NCBI GenBank assembly: GCA_964023205.1
Contig: OZ026847.1
Span: forward strand, 8,430,819-8,494,818
From: Lutraria lutraria
Lineage: Eukaryota; Mollusca; Bivalvia; Venerida; Mactridae
Length of the DNA stretch: 64,000 bases
Reading direction: 5' to 3'
This document shows positions 12,633-33,735 of the stretch, piece after piece. Every line of letters begins with the position of its first letter. Position 1 is the stretch's first letter. The notes under the pieces were generated by a model. The model saw nothing but the letters and a program-made list of their open reading frames with translations, was not told where the DNA came from and searched no databases. The position numbers and the translations under genes were made by a program.

Positions 12633-15202
12633 GTTTTCAAGCAATAAAATATTTGTATTGTATTGTATAAGTAAGATAGAACATTTGTTCAAGAAATATA
12701 AAACATGTGACAGGTACAGTAAAAAAATAAGGCTTTCATTCTCCAGACGCTTACGCCATTTTTGCCTTCAGTCACGGGAAGGAAACATCCAGTCTATGAC
12801 ATGGACGAGTTAGATTCTAAAAGCTCATAAGTTACTGATGACGAAATCTATCAAATCACAAAAACCTCGACAATATGCGCTGAGGAACTGGATGACAATA
12901 ATTCTGTGAAAGTTTGGAAATCTCTTCAGAAATGTAGGAAGAGTTGTGTTTGGAAGAAATTGTGGACACCCACTAACATTTTCTAATCAAGTAACCACAG
13001 GTTTCTTTTGGAAGAATTAGTAAATAAAATACTGGCATACAACTCATAGAGTGTTCTACATTACACTTCACAAAATTTATTGTGTTTATAAAGATCAAGA
13101 GTAGGCAAGTTGGCTTTGTAATGAACAATAAAGTTAAACAATTATAATCAGCAATGCTTTTTCTTCTCCACGATTTAACGTCTCACGAACCGTTGAATAA
13201 AGAGTTCAAGCAAACATCATATGTAAGCGAGCTGGAAGACTTAATTTCATATGAAATTTGCCTTATAAAACTTTATCAATCATTTCAACTAGAATATATT
13301 GAGAACGGAATTTAGATTTTAGGCATCATTCTAGATAACATAAGTACACACTGATAACATAAGATACAGAAGAAAAAATGTGCTAATGCATTAATCCAGA
13401 CATATCTAAATTCTACGATTATATGTATCATTTGTACTAAAATGAAAAAAAAAACGAACAAAGTCTATAAAACACATTATTCTCAAGTTCTGTAAGACTG
13501 ATCTTCAAAATAGTTATAAATTATACAATAGCACTTTGTCTCACCTTATACACGCAGCATGCTGCATTGTTTTTACAATAAATGGGCTATGACATAGTCC
13601 CAAAAAGAAAAAGAAAACAGAAGAAAAATAATAATATTAAACACTTGAACATACAATCTCAAAACATTCAAGAACATTTACTGAACACTTTAAGTATTAT
13701 TATTGCCATACATGCAACATGTAGTTATTTATTGCTACAAACTAAACAATATATATAAGTTATAAATGTAGATTATTACAAGACACAGAGTATAAAATGT
13801 ATTATATAAATTTGGCACAATGGAGGCTAAACACCTTCTAAATCTAATAGAGTTTTATATACATTATGTGCAGATTATTTTTGATTTAGTGTAATATCGA
13901 GGGCTCAGCGCAACACTATCGTAACTTGTTCTTATTTCAATATGAGTTACGACACTCTTGCGTTGAACCCTCGAATATATATCCATACATAGCTGATACA
14001 GCCTATGAATATATTTGAGAAAAAAATTAGAACCAACACCAAAAAAAAAATTTTATACAAGAAAGAAAATTTGAAAACTGATCAGAATTGTTCACTCATG
14101 TAATTTCTAATGCAAACTTTTGGTGTAGTTTGGTTAATCAACAGTATTCCATAGATTTTTTAATGATACTATTTTTAGTTAGACTTTAAACCATTTTTAT
14201 GACACTAACAGCGAAGTTTTTCAGGATGACCTATTGAATGATAGACCAAGTTGTATTACTCAATGAGATTTAGTGTGTCAATAGAAAATAGTGCAACCTT
14301 CCTACAACAGCCACCAATTGGAAGGACAAAAATGGCTGTTGTAAGGAGGTGGCTGTTATTGAGAGAGTGAAAATACAATAAAACGTGAAATTGGGTTGCT
14401 AATATATTGCCTGTAACAGGGAGGTGTAAAAATATATTAATAAGATTTATTGGTAATTGTATAGCAAGAAACAGGAATACTTTGCCTAAATAAACATGTT
14501 TATATCAATTTTAGTACAAAAAATACATTAACAAGTTATGACTAGCAGAATATAGTCTAAGAATACAGGTATGTAAAATGTAGAAATTTTGACTTATTCA
14601 TAGTTTGATCAACAAGAAAATAACAAGATGGGTGGAGTATTATATTGTAAAGATATGTCATGTTAGCTTATTTACATAAATAAATACAATTAATCAATAC
14701 TAAAATTGACAAATATGCAGTTAATACTATTTCATTGAATTAATTTCTCTTTATGTAGGCAACAATATTTATGTACACATATAAATCCTATTGGCGGAAA
14801 CCAAACTACCAATTAGCATTAATAATGAGATTCGAGCACATAATGCAGGCCATCTTGTGACATACAGAGTATTGGTTTATATTTTACAAAGTACTGTATG
14901 GTGTCTGTAACATGCAAAGAGAAAACCTCACATACATTTTGAAAAAATAGTAAGACACGAAATGGACTTAAAAATTTCAGGCAAAACAAATAAAACAAAA
15001 ACTGCCAATATAAAAAATGATAAACTGTCAATACTTATGGACAGAGCGAAACTATTTTTCTGCATTAAATGCATTGAACTTTCAAAAGCTCCTGTAGTTT
15101 CTTACTTCAATAAGTCATGGTATTATATAATTCTCTTCCACTAAACACTGATCATCGTTGTTTTTTTTTCAATATAAATCTTCAACTTTTTTTCATAAGA
15201 AA
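12633..15202. other. Intergenic, no gene seen
   Basis: AT-rich sequence between the 12246 MITE and the end of the glycosyltransferase gene. It contains the hairpin element at 13898-13973. A partly self-complementary stretch at about 14300-14370 (CAACAGCCACC against GGTGGCTGTTATTG) may be another short dispersed element. No exon of a recognised protein was found. Confidence 0.5.
13898..13973. mobile_element. 76-bp hairpin element, GAGGGCTCAGCGCAAC family, copy 1
   Basis: Imperfect palindrome: the left arm CGAGGGCTCAGCGCAACACT pairs with the right arm AGTGTCGTAACTC-type sequence read on the other strand (end: TTGCGTTGAACCCTCG). Copies lie at 21514-21587 and 25619-25690. It is too short to code; it behaves as a dispersed foldback unit. 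Confidence 0.75.
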
Positions 15203-18200
15203 TCAGTTTCTTCTTACTGGTATGAATTTGTTCATCGGGTCTTTGATGAAATATCTATTCCAGAATTCAGCATGTTGGGATCGTCTGGACCACGGTTTAT
15301 ATAATCCATTCCAATGTAATAGCTTGGCTTGAGACAGAAATGACGCAGTGTATGTACTACCACGTGTCCAACCTAAAAAGAACAACAATCAATAGATTTA
15401 CTCTTAAAGCCCCATTAGCTTTTTGCTGTAGAAAAATATATGCAAAAACATTTAGTTGCTAATATTATCCCAAGATAATTATTACTGACGAAAAAAGCCC
15501 TTTTTCGTCTGAAAACTAATTTCACTGCGATTTTTGTGTTTGTAAACTTGAAATATGTAGAGCATGTGACGTCATTTTACTACGTGTGCATAGCATGACT
15601 GCGGTAAAATACAGCTGTTCTATAAATAGCATTTATTTCAATGATATTGAAAAAAATATGATAGTGGTTTCGGAAACATTTTTTCTTGCTATAAAGTATG
15701 CACGGGAGGAAAACACACCGGATTCCTCTGTTATAGAACAAACAGAAACTATTAGGACCAATACGTTTATAAGCTTATGGGGCTTTAAAGACGTTTGCTA
15801 CATTTTTCACATAGATATATAGGCAAAATGAAAACTGATCTATAGAATTTTTTAAAACTTTGCATGATCGTAGCATAATTATGATAAGGTAAATATAGAA
15901 AAATGAAAAAAAACACACTCTTTAATAATTCATGAAATATTTCACGATGACATGAAAAGAAGTCAGCCACATAAAAATGAAAATAGAAAAGGTCTGGTTT
16001 TCTTTATGGTGAATTATCTGCCCTTGAAATGACCTAAAATAAGCAAAAATTCAAATTCAAGGGCAGGTAACTCAAAAACGAGATCAGTGACCCCCCAATT
16101 TTTTTCACTTAAAATGTTTCTATTATCATATGCTATGATCGTCTAAAGGTGAAGGATCGTGAAGGTCGACGGTTCTACCTAGGTGTACTCCAGGGGACTT
16201 CCTCCTGGGTGAAAAAACTGAAGAGTTCCAAAATGACCCTGAATGTCGGTGCGACGCTAAACTCTAGTGAGAAATACAGGAATGAGATTAAAACAACCAT
16301 TTTCTGTGTCATGAAAAACTTACCAAGATATCTGACATGCCACCTGGGATCCATATGCGTGTATTTATTGTGAAATACTAACATCATCGGAGGTTGGGAT
16401 CCCCCTCCACCCCTCTCGTTACCATACACTTCCTCCCTAAAATAATACAATACTATTACATGTACATTTTATCCGTCAATTAATTTGTCTCACTCAGGTT
16501 TAAGTATTCCATTGAAGTAAAATAAGTGTCTTTAATCATGTAATAAGCTATTGTATTTGTCGGGACACGCTGACTTTAATGATGTCATGGCAAGCTTACA
16601 GACACATACTATTGTTTGACTTCATGTTTTGTTGTTGTTGTTGTTGATAATGAAGTAAAAAGGATCAACATTGTTGTACAATTTACTCAAGCTAACCAAA
16701 GATGACTATACATGTATGTACTCCCATAATTAAAATGACAAAACCATAATATTCTTTAACATAAACACCTGTTGTTTTTTCTCAATCTGTCAAGTTATAT
16801 CTTGGACAGATTTGGTTGCATAGTTTGAGAGATTATTAAAACACTTACGGTGAATCGCAATTTTGTTTTAAGAGGGTCGGGCAATTTATAACAGGCATGT
16901 CATTCATAATGAACTGTTCAGTATTTTTCAATACACAGATAAACTAAAGGAGGGATTTCAAGTAAAAATTTGTTATAACCAATTGAGAGCCAGTTTGTAT
17001 GAGGGTGGATAAAAAATATGTACTAGGGTTCTAGTTTTCTGTCTGTTTAATACCAACAGTATTATCAGACAGTTCACAAATTTATTGATCAACCCTCATA
17101 CAAGATAAGTAAAATATCTTACTTAGTGTTAAGAACTAGCCAGTATTCCAGGCTCTGTGTGATGTTATTTTTCCTCCATATATCTAAATTTGTCACATAA
17201 ACTCCGGTATTGAATGCACAGGCTGTAGGACTGATATCTAAATCTTGCACATGCCGATTCTTAAAATCTATGTAGTCAGAAAACACATTCTGAAAATAAA
17301 CCAAAATTTATTTCACATACCGGTAATTCTAATGTCGTATTTCTTTATTTTTCTAAAGTTACAATTTCACATGTACAGTACAACCTCTCCAGAGCGGCCC
17401 TCTGTAGAGCAACAACCTCTCCATAACTACACCTTCGTAATATCCCTTAGCTGATATTTACTATAAATTTAACCTCTGTAGGGCAACAACCTCTCTATAA
17501 CTACACCTTCATAATATCCCTTAGCTGATATTTACTATAAATTTAACCTCTGTAGAGCAACAACCTCTATACAATGGCCAATATTTGCAGCTCCCACAGG
17601 GTGTTGCTCTACAGAGGTTGTGCTGTATATGCACTTACACAGGATCATCAAGATCTAGCCAGCTTTGAATGAATGTTATACATACAAGGGGCATGGTGCA
17701 AAGGGATTAACCCATCTTGCAGTTGGAAGGACTTAGCCCCTTAGCTTTTGGCTTAGATGCCATCATTGGCTTTATTTTCACATTTTAAATCAATGTTATT
17801 TATACGCTGATTAATATTGCTGCCCAAGACTCAACCTTTGTATCCAAGGTAAACATTATATACAGAATGATTAAAGAATAAAACATCACATAGAATATTA
17901 TACAAAAGTGGAACAACTTAATGGAGAATAACCAAATTCTAAGTACATGTATATTACAATAATCTTAAACTGCAAATTTAACTTAAAATATTGTTTACAG
18001 AAGTGTCTCACTCTCACAAATGAAGTCTTACTATAAAAAAAGTATCTAATATACAAGATTTTTCGAATTTAATATTATTTTAGTTTTTTGTTAAAATTTT
18101 GCTTAAGTGTGATACTCCAAATTATGTACCCGGTAATAACCTATATGTATATCACAGAGAATCCTACGAGCAATGAACCTCTCTTCACCAGACTCCCATG

Positions 18201-21200
18201 AACTTACCTTTAACATAGTGACACTCATTCATGTATTTAGTGGTAACAAAGAGATGATCTCCGCTGAAATAGATTTCATGAACTTACCTGTAATATAGTG
18301 AAACTTTTTTAATTCATTGTTTAACGGTCCATTCAACAGCATTAGTCATTTTAGAAATGCCCCAGAGTGAGAGGAAAAAATATAAAGAGGTGTACTCTCT
18401 ACACTGGACTAGCCTACATGAACTTACCTGTAACATAGTGACCCTCTTCCCAGACCCTGTACAGTCCTCAGCAAACAGTGCCCAGTGTTCAGGTTTAATT
18501 GTCATTGAATAAAGATCATACAAATCACCTACAATAGAAACATTCAAAATTCTGTTGAAGCAGGTTTAATATAAGAGACATTTAAACGCAATGAAATATT
18601 TAATTAATTTAATTTGAATTTGCACTTAGAAACTAATAGTGTTCATCTTAAATGTAGATAAAGAAAGAATAATTATATAAGTATATGTGAAGGGAGGAAA
18701 CCGAAATTGTAAGCCAATCCCTGCTACTTTAATTATTTACTATTATTTACTTATTTATACTACTTTAACGATTACCTTATGCTTTTCAGTTTAAAAGAAC
18801 ACAACATAATTACTGCTTACTGCGCTTTTTGCAATTGATTTTCGCCATAACTGCAGATGTATTTTATATTCACTTTAATGGAAAGAGCCGTAAGTAACTA
18901 AGTTTTAGAACTTGCGGCACGACTCCTTTGCACAAATTGTACATATTTATTCTATGTAATATTATATGGAATTTACAAGCAACAAAATATGTTTAAACTA
19001 CATTTTTGTATCTTAAATGTAACCAAATTTAACTACTGTAGAACGCTTTAATTTCGCGAGGTCAAAATTTCGCGTTTTTTGTTAAAAATCAGCTGTTTTC
19101 TTTATTCGCGTATTTATGAATTCGCGACGTCATCAGTCAGGATTGTGATTGCGACGTACTAATTTTCGAATATATAAAACTCAGCATTTATTCGCGACAT
19201 TTATGAATTCGCAAAGTATTAGATTCGCGAATGTTAGCGAAAATAAAACTAACGCGAATAAAACCAGTTCTACAGTATTAGTAAATAGAATTCTCATGTG
19301 ACATAAAACTTGCATTTTTAAAGCCGTTAAGAACAAGTGAATGTGCTTACCTTGTACAATAACATCATCATCCATGTATATAATTCTACCAGAGAGATCA
19401 GGAAACAATTGTGGTAGATAGTACCGTGCATAATTCAACTGAAATTTGAATGACAATAATTATGATATTTCAGACTATGAACAAAGATGTGATTGTATAT
19501 AAATTACAAGAATATCATTCTTGAAAAATATCAGACATTAAATTCTTACTGTGTACAGGGGTGTCAACAGAGCCAAATTGAAAATCCTGAAAATTATACA
19601 CGTTCTACCACATTTGACAAAAGAGGCCTTCAATCACATTGTTTCCATATTTAACTCAGTTTGTATCAAAGCAGATTAAATTGACCATAACTTTGCCATT
19701 TCTTGAGATATTTTCATCAAATAACTTATTTTGCTCAGAAAACATAGCTCGTTCAGGACAGATAAATCCAGAATTCCAGTTTTATTGGCACCCCTGTGTG
19801 TAGATTGAACACTGCAAGTATCTTCTATTTCAAAGTATTCTGTGCTCACTTCTAAAGTCTTACTTTCATTGTCAAGCCTTTTGTGTAATATTTGCAGCTT
19901 ACAAAATGTATGACAGCTAACAAGGACCACAATGGAATACAGGCTTACTCTCTTTTTGTATTATCCTTGGTGCTAAGTTGCAAGACATTGTTACTTGGTC
20001 ATTTAGTCATGTTTGTATTTTATGTACTACATGTATTTTACTTTAATATGCAACATGTTTGTAACCATTGTATGCACAGTGATACAGAAACAGGGCTTTT
20101 TTAAAAAAATTGGGAAGGGGCCTTAGCCTTTCATTTTGGAAAATTCAAGCGTGATAATTAACCAAATTTTGAGAAGGTTAGACAACCAAGTAAGAATAGC
20201 ATAATGTATTTTTGGGAATTTCTTGCCTCAAATTAGAAAAAAAAACAGCCTTTTTTAATTGGGAAGTCACCGAATTTCGGCCTCTGTTATAGAAGGAAAA
20301 AAAACCCTGAGAAATAAATCTGCAGACTTACTGGTCTAGCTAATTCTTGTCTGGTACCTCTCACTTTGATCTTTCCAGCAACAAGCTCCACAGGAAATGG
20401 TTTAATCTCAAACATGATATCATGAAGTCTTGTATTCTCAATCCAAGACCTAGAAAGGGAGGGAAATTTTCAGTAAAGAACAACAAGGAACCAACTCTGC
20501 CGAAAATTTAATACAACAAACATATGAAAACCATCCATGAATCTGTTTTACCTGAAGTAAAGCATTTGGTACCAGAACTTCAATCAACCAAGGTAACTAT
20601 TCTACTGTTAATATAGATACAAGAAATGGCTTCCTAGAATAAACACAGGTACAAAAATCTCACCTCCCAAACATAATGGTACTACCCTTCTCCAAGAAGC
20701 AACCTAAATCCAAGTCGAAGGGTCTATGACGATGATACGTTTGCATTACATTGCAGTTCATCATCAAAGCCACTTGTTCTTTTAAATCTAACAGGTAAAT
20801 GACTCAATCTGAGTCGCGTTCGTTTTCCTATTTAATGCACAAATTTCCGTAAAAGTTGTGTACAGGGCAATGAATTATAGTATTATCTATCAACATGACC
20901 TAAAATATACCTTCAACAGACGAAAATTATCAAATATTTTGCCCATGTTTCAGACTATCCTTAAAGTTTCAAAATTTTCCTCGTTAATGCTTTGGATTAA
21001 GTCTGTATCGTTCCGCAAAGCTTGTAAAATGATCTACTTTGATAGACGCATGAACAAGTGTCTTAAGCTGTTGACTTTGAAAGAGGACAATTCCATAACT
21101 AAAATGGTCAACAAGACGAAATAAAAAGACCAATTTAGTTATGGGACCCGTAACTACCTAAATCCCTTCAAACACATAAAACCATAAAAATATGGTGGAC

Positions 21201-22314
21201 AAAGACAGTCTGGACACATTAGATCAAGAAACTTCAAAATCATATGTGATCATTAGAACGATTACAAAATCCTACTAGTTTACCTGAGATGAGCCACACT
21301 GTCTACATCAACGACCAGGTGAAACATGACTGGATGTTTAGTGTGTTGATCTATACTATTAATGAGGGCTATCATACCACCAATAGTATTCTCATCTGAT
21401 GTTATACAAACATGGATCAAATCTTCCTGTTCTAATTTCGTCTTGTTGAATCTTGCCATTTGGAATTGCTCGGCTTTATATATACCTGGAAAAAAAAGAT
21501 ACATACAGACTTTGAGGGCTCAGCGCAACACTGTCGTAACTTGTTCTTATTTCAATATGAGTTACAACACTCTTGCGCTGAACCCTCGCAGTACAACCTC
21601 AGTAGAACAACACACTGTTGGAGCTGCAATAATTGGCCATTGTGTAGAGGTTGCTGCTCTACAGAGGTTAAATTGATAGTAAATATCAGCTCAACTTCCC
21701 CAGAGTGACCCTCTGTAGAGCAACAACCCTTCTATAACAATACCTTCAAAATTTCCCTAAGCTGTTATTTACTATAAATTTAACCTCTGTAGAGCAACAA
21801 CCTCTAAAAAACAGCCATTTGCAGCTCCCACAAGGTGTTGCTCTACAGAGGTTGTACTAACTGTATATGTAAAGCAACCCTATCTACCTCAAATGATTTA
21901 AATAATTGTTGATAATTAATACATGAAGAATTAATATAATCATTCATTCTATTCTACAGCACGTTTATTACACTAAGATCTGATCTACTGTAGATCTATG
22001 AGTGGTGAAAAAAAATGATGCTTGTTATGTTAAAATGAAAACAGCAACACATTTCAAATTATTATGTATCAGTCAAAATGTAACATAAGTTAAAAATTAA
22101 AATTGCTATACAAATAAAGTCAAATTACAATGTATGTGTATTGTATACATTTGTCATGCAATTATATAGTTATGTTTCAAAATCAATTTATACTTAGGTG
22201 TACCTGTATCAGGTAAGTCTTGTTTTTCTCGTAACATTGAATATCCAGGAAACAAGTTCGGGAACCACAGATAACACATGATAGCCAACCATACAACAGC
22301 CAGCAAAGCCAACA
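15203..22314 (-). CDS. GLT8D1: Glycosyltransferase 8 domain-containing protein 1-like (8 exons; first codon not settled)
   Basis: Coding exons in transcript order are 22204-22314, 21284-21485, 20332-20449, 19351-19438, 18428-18528, 17123-17289, 16324-16436 and 15203-15372. Phases agree at all junctions and give about 356 residues, against about 371 in human GLT8D1. The first exon encodes a membrane anchor (LALLAVVWLAIMCYLWF), as in a type II Golgi protein. The family 8 fold follows: HVCITSDENTIGGMIALINS, then FHLVVDVDSVAHLRSW, the metal-binding DxD motif in IIYMDDDVIVQGDLYDLY (about residues 167-169), ACAFNTGVYVTNLDIW, DPRWHVRYLG, and the substrate-site LLHWNGLYKPW near the C-terminus. The acceptor used in vivo by human GLT8D1 is not well defined. 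The exon before 22314 is missing: its frame needs one base, so the start may be a split A|TG. It is head to head with ferrochelatase. Confidence 0.88.
15404..15788 (+). mobile_element. MITE-like element, TTAAAGCCCCATTAGC family, full copy in GLT8D1 last intron
   Basis: 385 bp, TTAAAGCCCCATTAGCTTTT to AAGCTTATGGGGCTTTAA. Its edge lies about 31 bp from the 3' splice site of the last GLT8D1 exon (exon edge 15372). It keeps the CRE palindrome TGACGTCA at 15567-15574. Confidence 0.85.
17374..17625. mobile_element. Inverted-repeat element, ACAACCTCTCCAGAGCGGCC family, copy 1
   Basis: It starts ACAGTACAACCTCTCCAGAG and ends GTTGCTCTACAGAGGTTGTG, roughly inverted. Inside, the phrase CTCTGTAGAGCAACAACCTC occurs three times in tandem with AACTACACCTTCATAATATC between. 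Copies lie at 21588, 27936, 60721 and 63607. An intron of GLT8D1. Confidence 0.75.
18197..18450 (-). repeat. Triplicated exon-end and 5' splice-site segment in GLT8D1
   Basis: The true exon end and donor (CATGAACTTACCTGTAACAT on the + strand, 18417-18436) recur at about 18277 (CATGAACTTACCTGTAATAT) and about 18197 (CATGAACTTACCTTTAACAT). The copies include the last exon bases and the GTAAGT donor. The outermost also has a preceding CTCTTCACCAGACTCC stretch resembling the exon. Two decoy donors therefore lie downstream of the real one. Confidence 0.75.
19034..19277. mobile_element. MITE-like element with TACTGTAGAAC ends
   Basis: 244 bp in a GLT8D1 intron, with ends TACTGTAGAACGCTTTAATT and ATAAAACCAGTTCTACAGTA. 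The interior is rich in TTCGCG and AATTCGCG motifs, giving a CpG cluster in an AT-rich intron, plus an ACGTCATC. Only one copy was seen in this window. Confidence 0.7.
20090..20310. repeat. Dispersed repeat with CCTCTGTTATAGAAGG
   Basis: A stretch with GGGCTTTTTTAAAAAAATTG near the left and GCCTCTGTTATAGAAGGAAA at the right. The right part reappears reversed at about 25247-25275 (CACCTTCTATAACAGAGGCC) with further CTTCCCAATT-type similarity. Low-copy dispersed family in introns of GLT8D1 and ferrochelatase; class unknown. Confidence 0.5.
21514..21587. mobile_element. Hairpin element, GAGGGCTCAGCGCAAC family, copy 2
   Basis: 74-bp imperfect palindrome, GAGGGCTCAGCGCAACACTG to TTGCGCTGAACCCTC. 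It lies only 28 bp upstream (in the transcript) of the 3' splice site of the GLT8D1 exon 21284-21485, where branch point and polypyrimidine tract would be expected. Confidence 0.8.
21588..21859. mobile_element. Inverted-repeat element, ACAACCTCTCCAGAGCGGCC family, copy 2
   Basis: Directly abuts the hairpin element at 21514-21587. It begins GCAGTACAACCTCAGTAGAA and ends GTTGCTCTACAGAGGTTGTA. The central unit CTCTGTAGAGCAACAACC is repeated, as in the other copies. Confidence 0.75.
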
Positions 22315-23872
22315 CTGAAAATATTATAACAAGTTATCTTTGAAATAATGACAGATAGGTAGGGCTGCATGGGTATACTGTATAGTATGGTGTATCTAGG
22401 TCAATCAGTAAAGGTAACAATGGAATGTGTCCATAACTCCATTTGCAACCTTTTATGTATCTTGCAAAGATTTATATATACATACATGGATCAGCAGCGT
22501 CTGTTTTTACAGCTAGAAGTAATTTAATCAAACCTCGAGGCCATAACGTGAATCAACGGGATTTCATGCTCATGTTTACAACAGTGATTATATATGTGAT
22601 TATTTGAATTATTTAATTCCAGAGACGAAATGACGGCCATGTTGGAATTTGAAATGCTTGATTTATGCTTTTTGCGATGCATATAATTTTCAGTGTATCT
22701 TTATGAAGCTTAAATTATTGCATCCCAACCAATTGCTTGTTTTCTACAATATTTAAGTCATAAACACCGATTACAGCTGTCGGAAATTGTCAAGTATCGC
22801 GCCCTTGTGGGATTGTCTTTCAATATCATTTAGCTATTTATAATTTTAGCATTTGCGAATCTATGTATGTATTCTTACAAATGGACTTTTCGAATGCAAG
22901 GGAAGCAATTTAGGTACACATGCGATGAACAAAACAATACTGGTCACACTATGCATCCTCCCTCCCCCTAACTATACTGATAGTCAAACAAAATAACAAA
23001 GTACAAAAATGCTGTCACATTTTTGTTATCTTTTCTGCAGGTCTCTAGTGCCAGGAGGTAGGCCAAGAATTTCAGTTGTCATTAACTTTTTGTGGTCAAT
23101 CAAGGACTTATAAAATGTATGTATATAAGTCCTTGGGTCAATGATGGCAAAAAATGTAGACATTAGAATTTAACCCGGAGCAAACAGACTGAAATACCCT
23201 AACCCCACGCCTTCATGCTTGCAAAAACATAATTTTTAAGTAAGTCAGACTGAATCTGGACCCTTTTGTTTCAAAGATTTTAAGACAAAAAAAGAGGAAA
23301 TCAGCTGCATGAAAGGAGTAAAGTAATTGTCAGTATATTCATCGAAGAATCACACCCCGGTGACCCCTGTCAACTAAACAAGGAATTTAGCAAAACATGT
23401 TTTGGACTTTTTCATCGAAGATCAGACCTCATACTAGTATGATACTACAAGGTAAATTAAAGAAGTATTTAATTAAGAACGACTAATTTTAGCACGAATA
23501 ATTTTTTTCGTGTAAAAACTAAAATACGTGGTATCTAGTCGATCTGACATTATTTCTTACATCTTTTTGTTGAACAAATTCCCATTTTAATAACTGTAAA
23601 TATGGCACAACTTCTTAAATTACTTCGCAGTGGAAATTCGAGAAAACAATCTCTTTTTTGTTGACACGTAAACAGCTGCTAGGGGGCTGACATCTTGAAA
23701 TTTCGTATATTCGTCAGTCTCCGTGAGCTGGTTCCCCATTTGACTTCGCGCAAATAAAATAAATAAATGTGTACTGAAGGAACGAGTACCAGCGCTCAAT
23801 CTTCGGGGAAAGCCGTTGTTGGAAATCCTGTTTCTAAAAATAGCTACACACTCGTCCTCAGTCACGAAAGAC
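22315..23872. promoter_or_regulatory. Shared upstream region of GLT8D1 (-) and FECH (+)
   Basis: About 1.55 kb separates the first located GLT8D1 coding exon from the ferrochelatase ATG, and it must hold the 5' end(s) of GLT8D1 and the FECH 5' UTR. The part nearest FECH (about 23630-23870) is less AT-rich, with several CpGs, and suits a bidirectional housekeeping promoter. A minus-strand reading frame there (start at 23739) has no splice donor in the needed phase. No TATA box or specific site can be named. Confidence 0.35.
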
Positions 23873-32491
<8,619 letters not shown>

Positions 32492-32632
32492 TGTTTATTT
32501 TATTACCATGTCACTTTAGTTCATAAAATTTTACTGGTAAGGATAATGTTGAATAGTCAAGGTTGTGGCAATAGAAGCCTGTTTTTTGTTAAAGATTGAA
32601 TGTATGGCATTTATAGAACTACGGATAATAAA
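32492..32632 (+). terminator. FECH 3' UTR with polyadenylation signal
   Basis: AATAAA at 32627-32632, about 135 nt after the FECH stop codon, in AT-rich sequence. Likely cleavage lies shortly after; not provable from sequence alone. Confidence 0.5.
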
Positions 32633-33379
32633 ATGAACATTTATACTTGTTATACATTATGTTATTATTGGTTGAGATGTGTTATAGTGTGAGTGTCATA
32701 TTTGATAACAATATCTGCACCAGTATTACTCATAATATAAATAGAGGCATTTTATTTATTTTCGCAACTGAATATATTTTTTTTATCTTTATGCTATCAC
32801 TGATATTAAGTATTTTTTTGGTGTTGGGTTGATAGACATGTACATTGTTTTTACAAGAAAAAAATGCTGCATTTATAGTACCATACATGTAACTTTTTTT
32901 GCATAAAAATCAACATTATTAAGTTTCATGTAAACAGAATTATAAGCAGATTTATGGAATATATATTATGTGAAACATCATGTACTGGCATTTTGAAGTG
33001 TTTCAACATTTGGTCAGATTATTCTTATAAGACCACCCAGTCATTCATTGTCTGTTTTCACTAGACTGGAAAAAAGCATATTGGCGTTATAAACCTTTTC
33101 ATCCTAGTTGTGAAAACGAATGATTATTATACTTGAAATCTCAGTTCTGTTTGTTTTTTACCTGGGTGTAAAACAAAGGGTGAGTATTAGGTTAGAAACA
33201 GTGAAGTTTTAGGTACATTTTTAATTTTACAATATGAATTGTCGATTGCGAGTTTTAAATTGATAGGAAAAAACACAAAAACAAGGCTTTTTGTTGATTT
33301 TTGTTGAAAAAGAATTTCAAAATACATTGTATTACATTGGTGAATGTGTTGTGTGGTATCATTTAGTATTTTCATATTG
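32633..33379. other. Intergenic between FECH and the channel gene, nothing recognised
   Basis: AT-rich sequence without a recognised exon or repeat. Small reading frames only. Confidence 0.4.
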
Positions 33380-33735
33380 TGTAAAGCTGGTGCCATTAAT
33401 GCACCTGTCAATATTTTGCCCGCCGGGGGTGCAGGTGGGCATCTACGGGACTTTAAACAGAAGGCCATTTCAGACAGATGGGAATTTGATAAACTTAATG
33501 ACTCCTGGTCCTGGGAAATAGACGTTGGCTGCGTTTTACATCCCTGTCGCATTTGGTACACCAACTAGACTCTAGGGTGGGGATTTAGACAAGTAAATTG
33601 TCTGTAAGGTTGGGATTTAGATGTCAAAAATCTAAAAATGTCAAATTCCCTTGGGTCAGCCCGGCGCACCCTGAGGTGGGCAAAATATTGTATAAAGCTG
33701 GTGCTATTAATTGTCCTGGAAAACTTTCAACAACC
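33380..33735. repeat. Dispersed repeat with duplicated AAAGCTGGTG motif
   Basis: GTAAAGCTGGTGCCATTAAT with CACCTGTCAATATTTTGCCC appears at about 33380. A related phrase, CAAAATATTGTATAAAGCTG then GTGCTATTAATTGTCCTGG, occurs at about 33681. Between them is a relatively GC-rich stretch (GCCGGGGGTGCAGGTGGGC). A reading frame runs through it on each strand, but neither resembles a protein. Confidence 0.4.

Noticed and set aside
12430..12813. 127-codon frame, with related frames at 15586 and 41168, as a possible gene family
   Set aside because: All three lie in copies of one MITE; shared sequence comes from the element, with no conserved stop or known domain.
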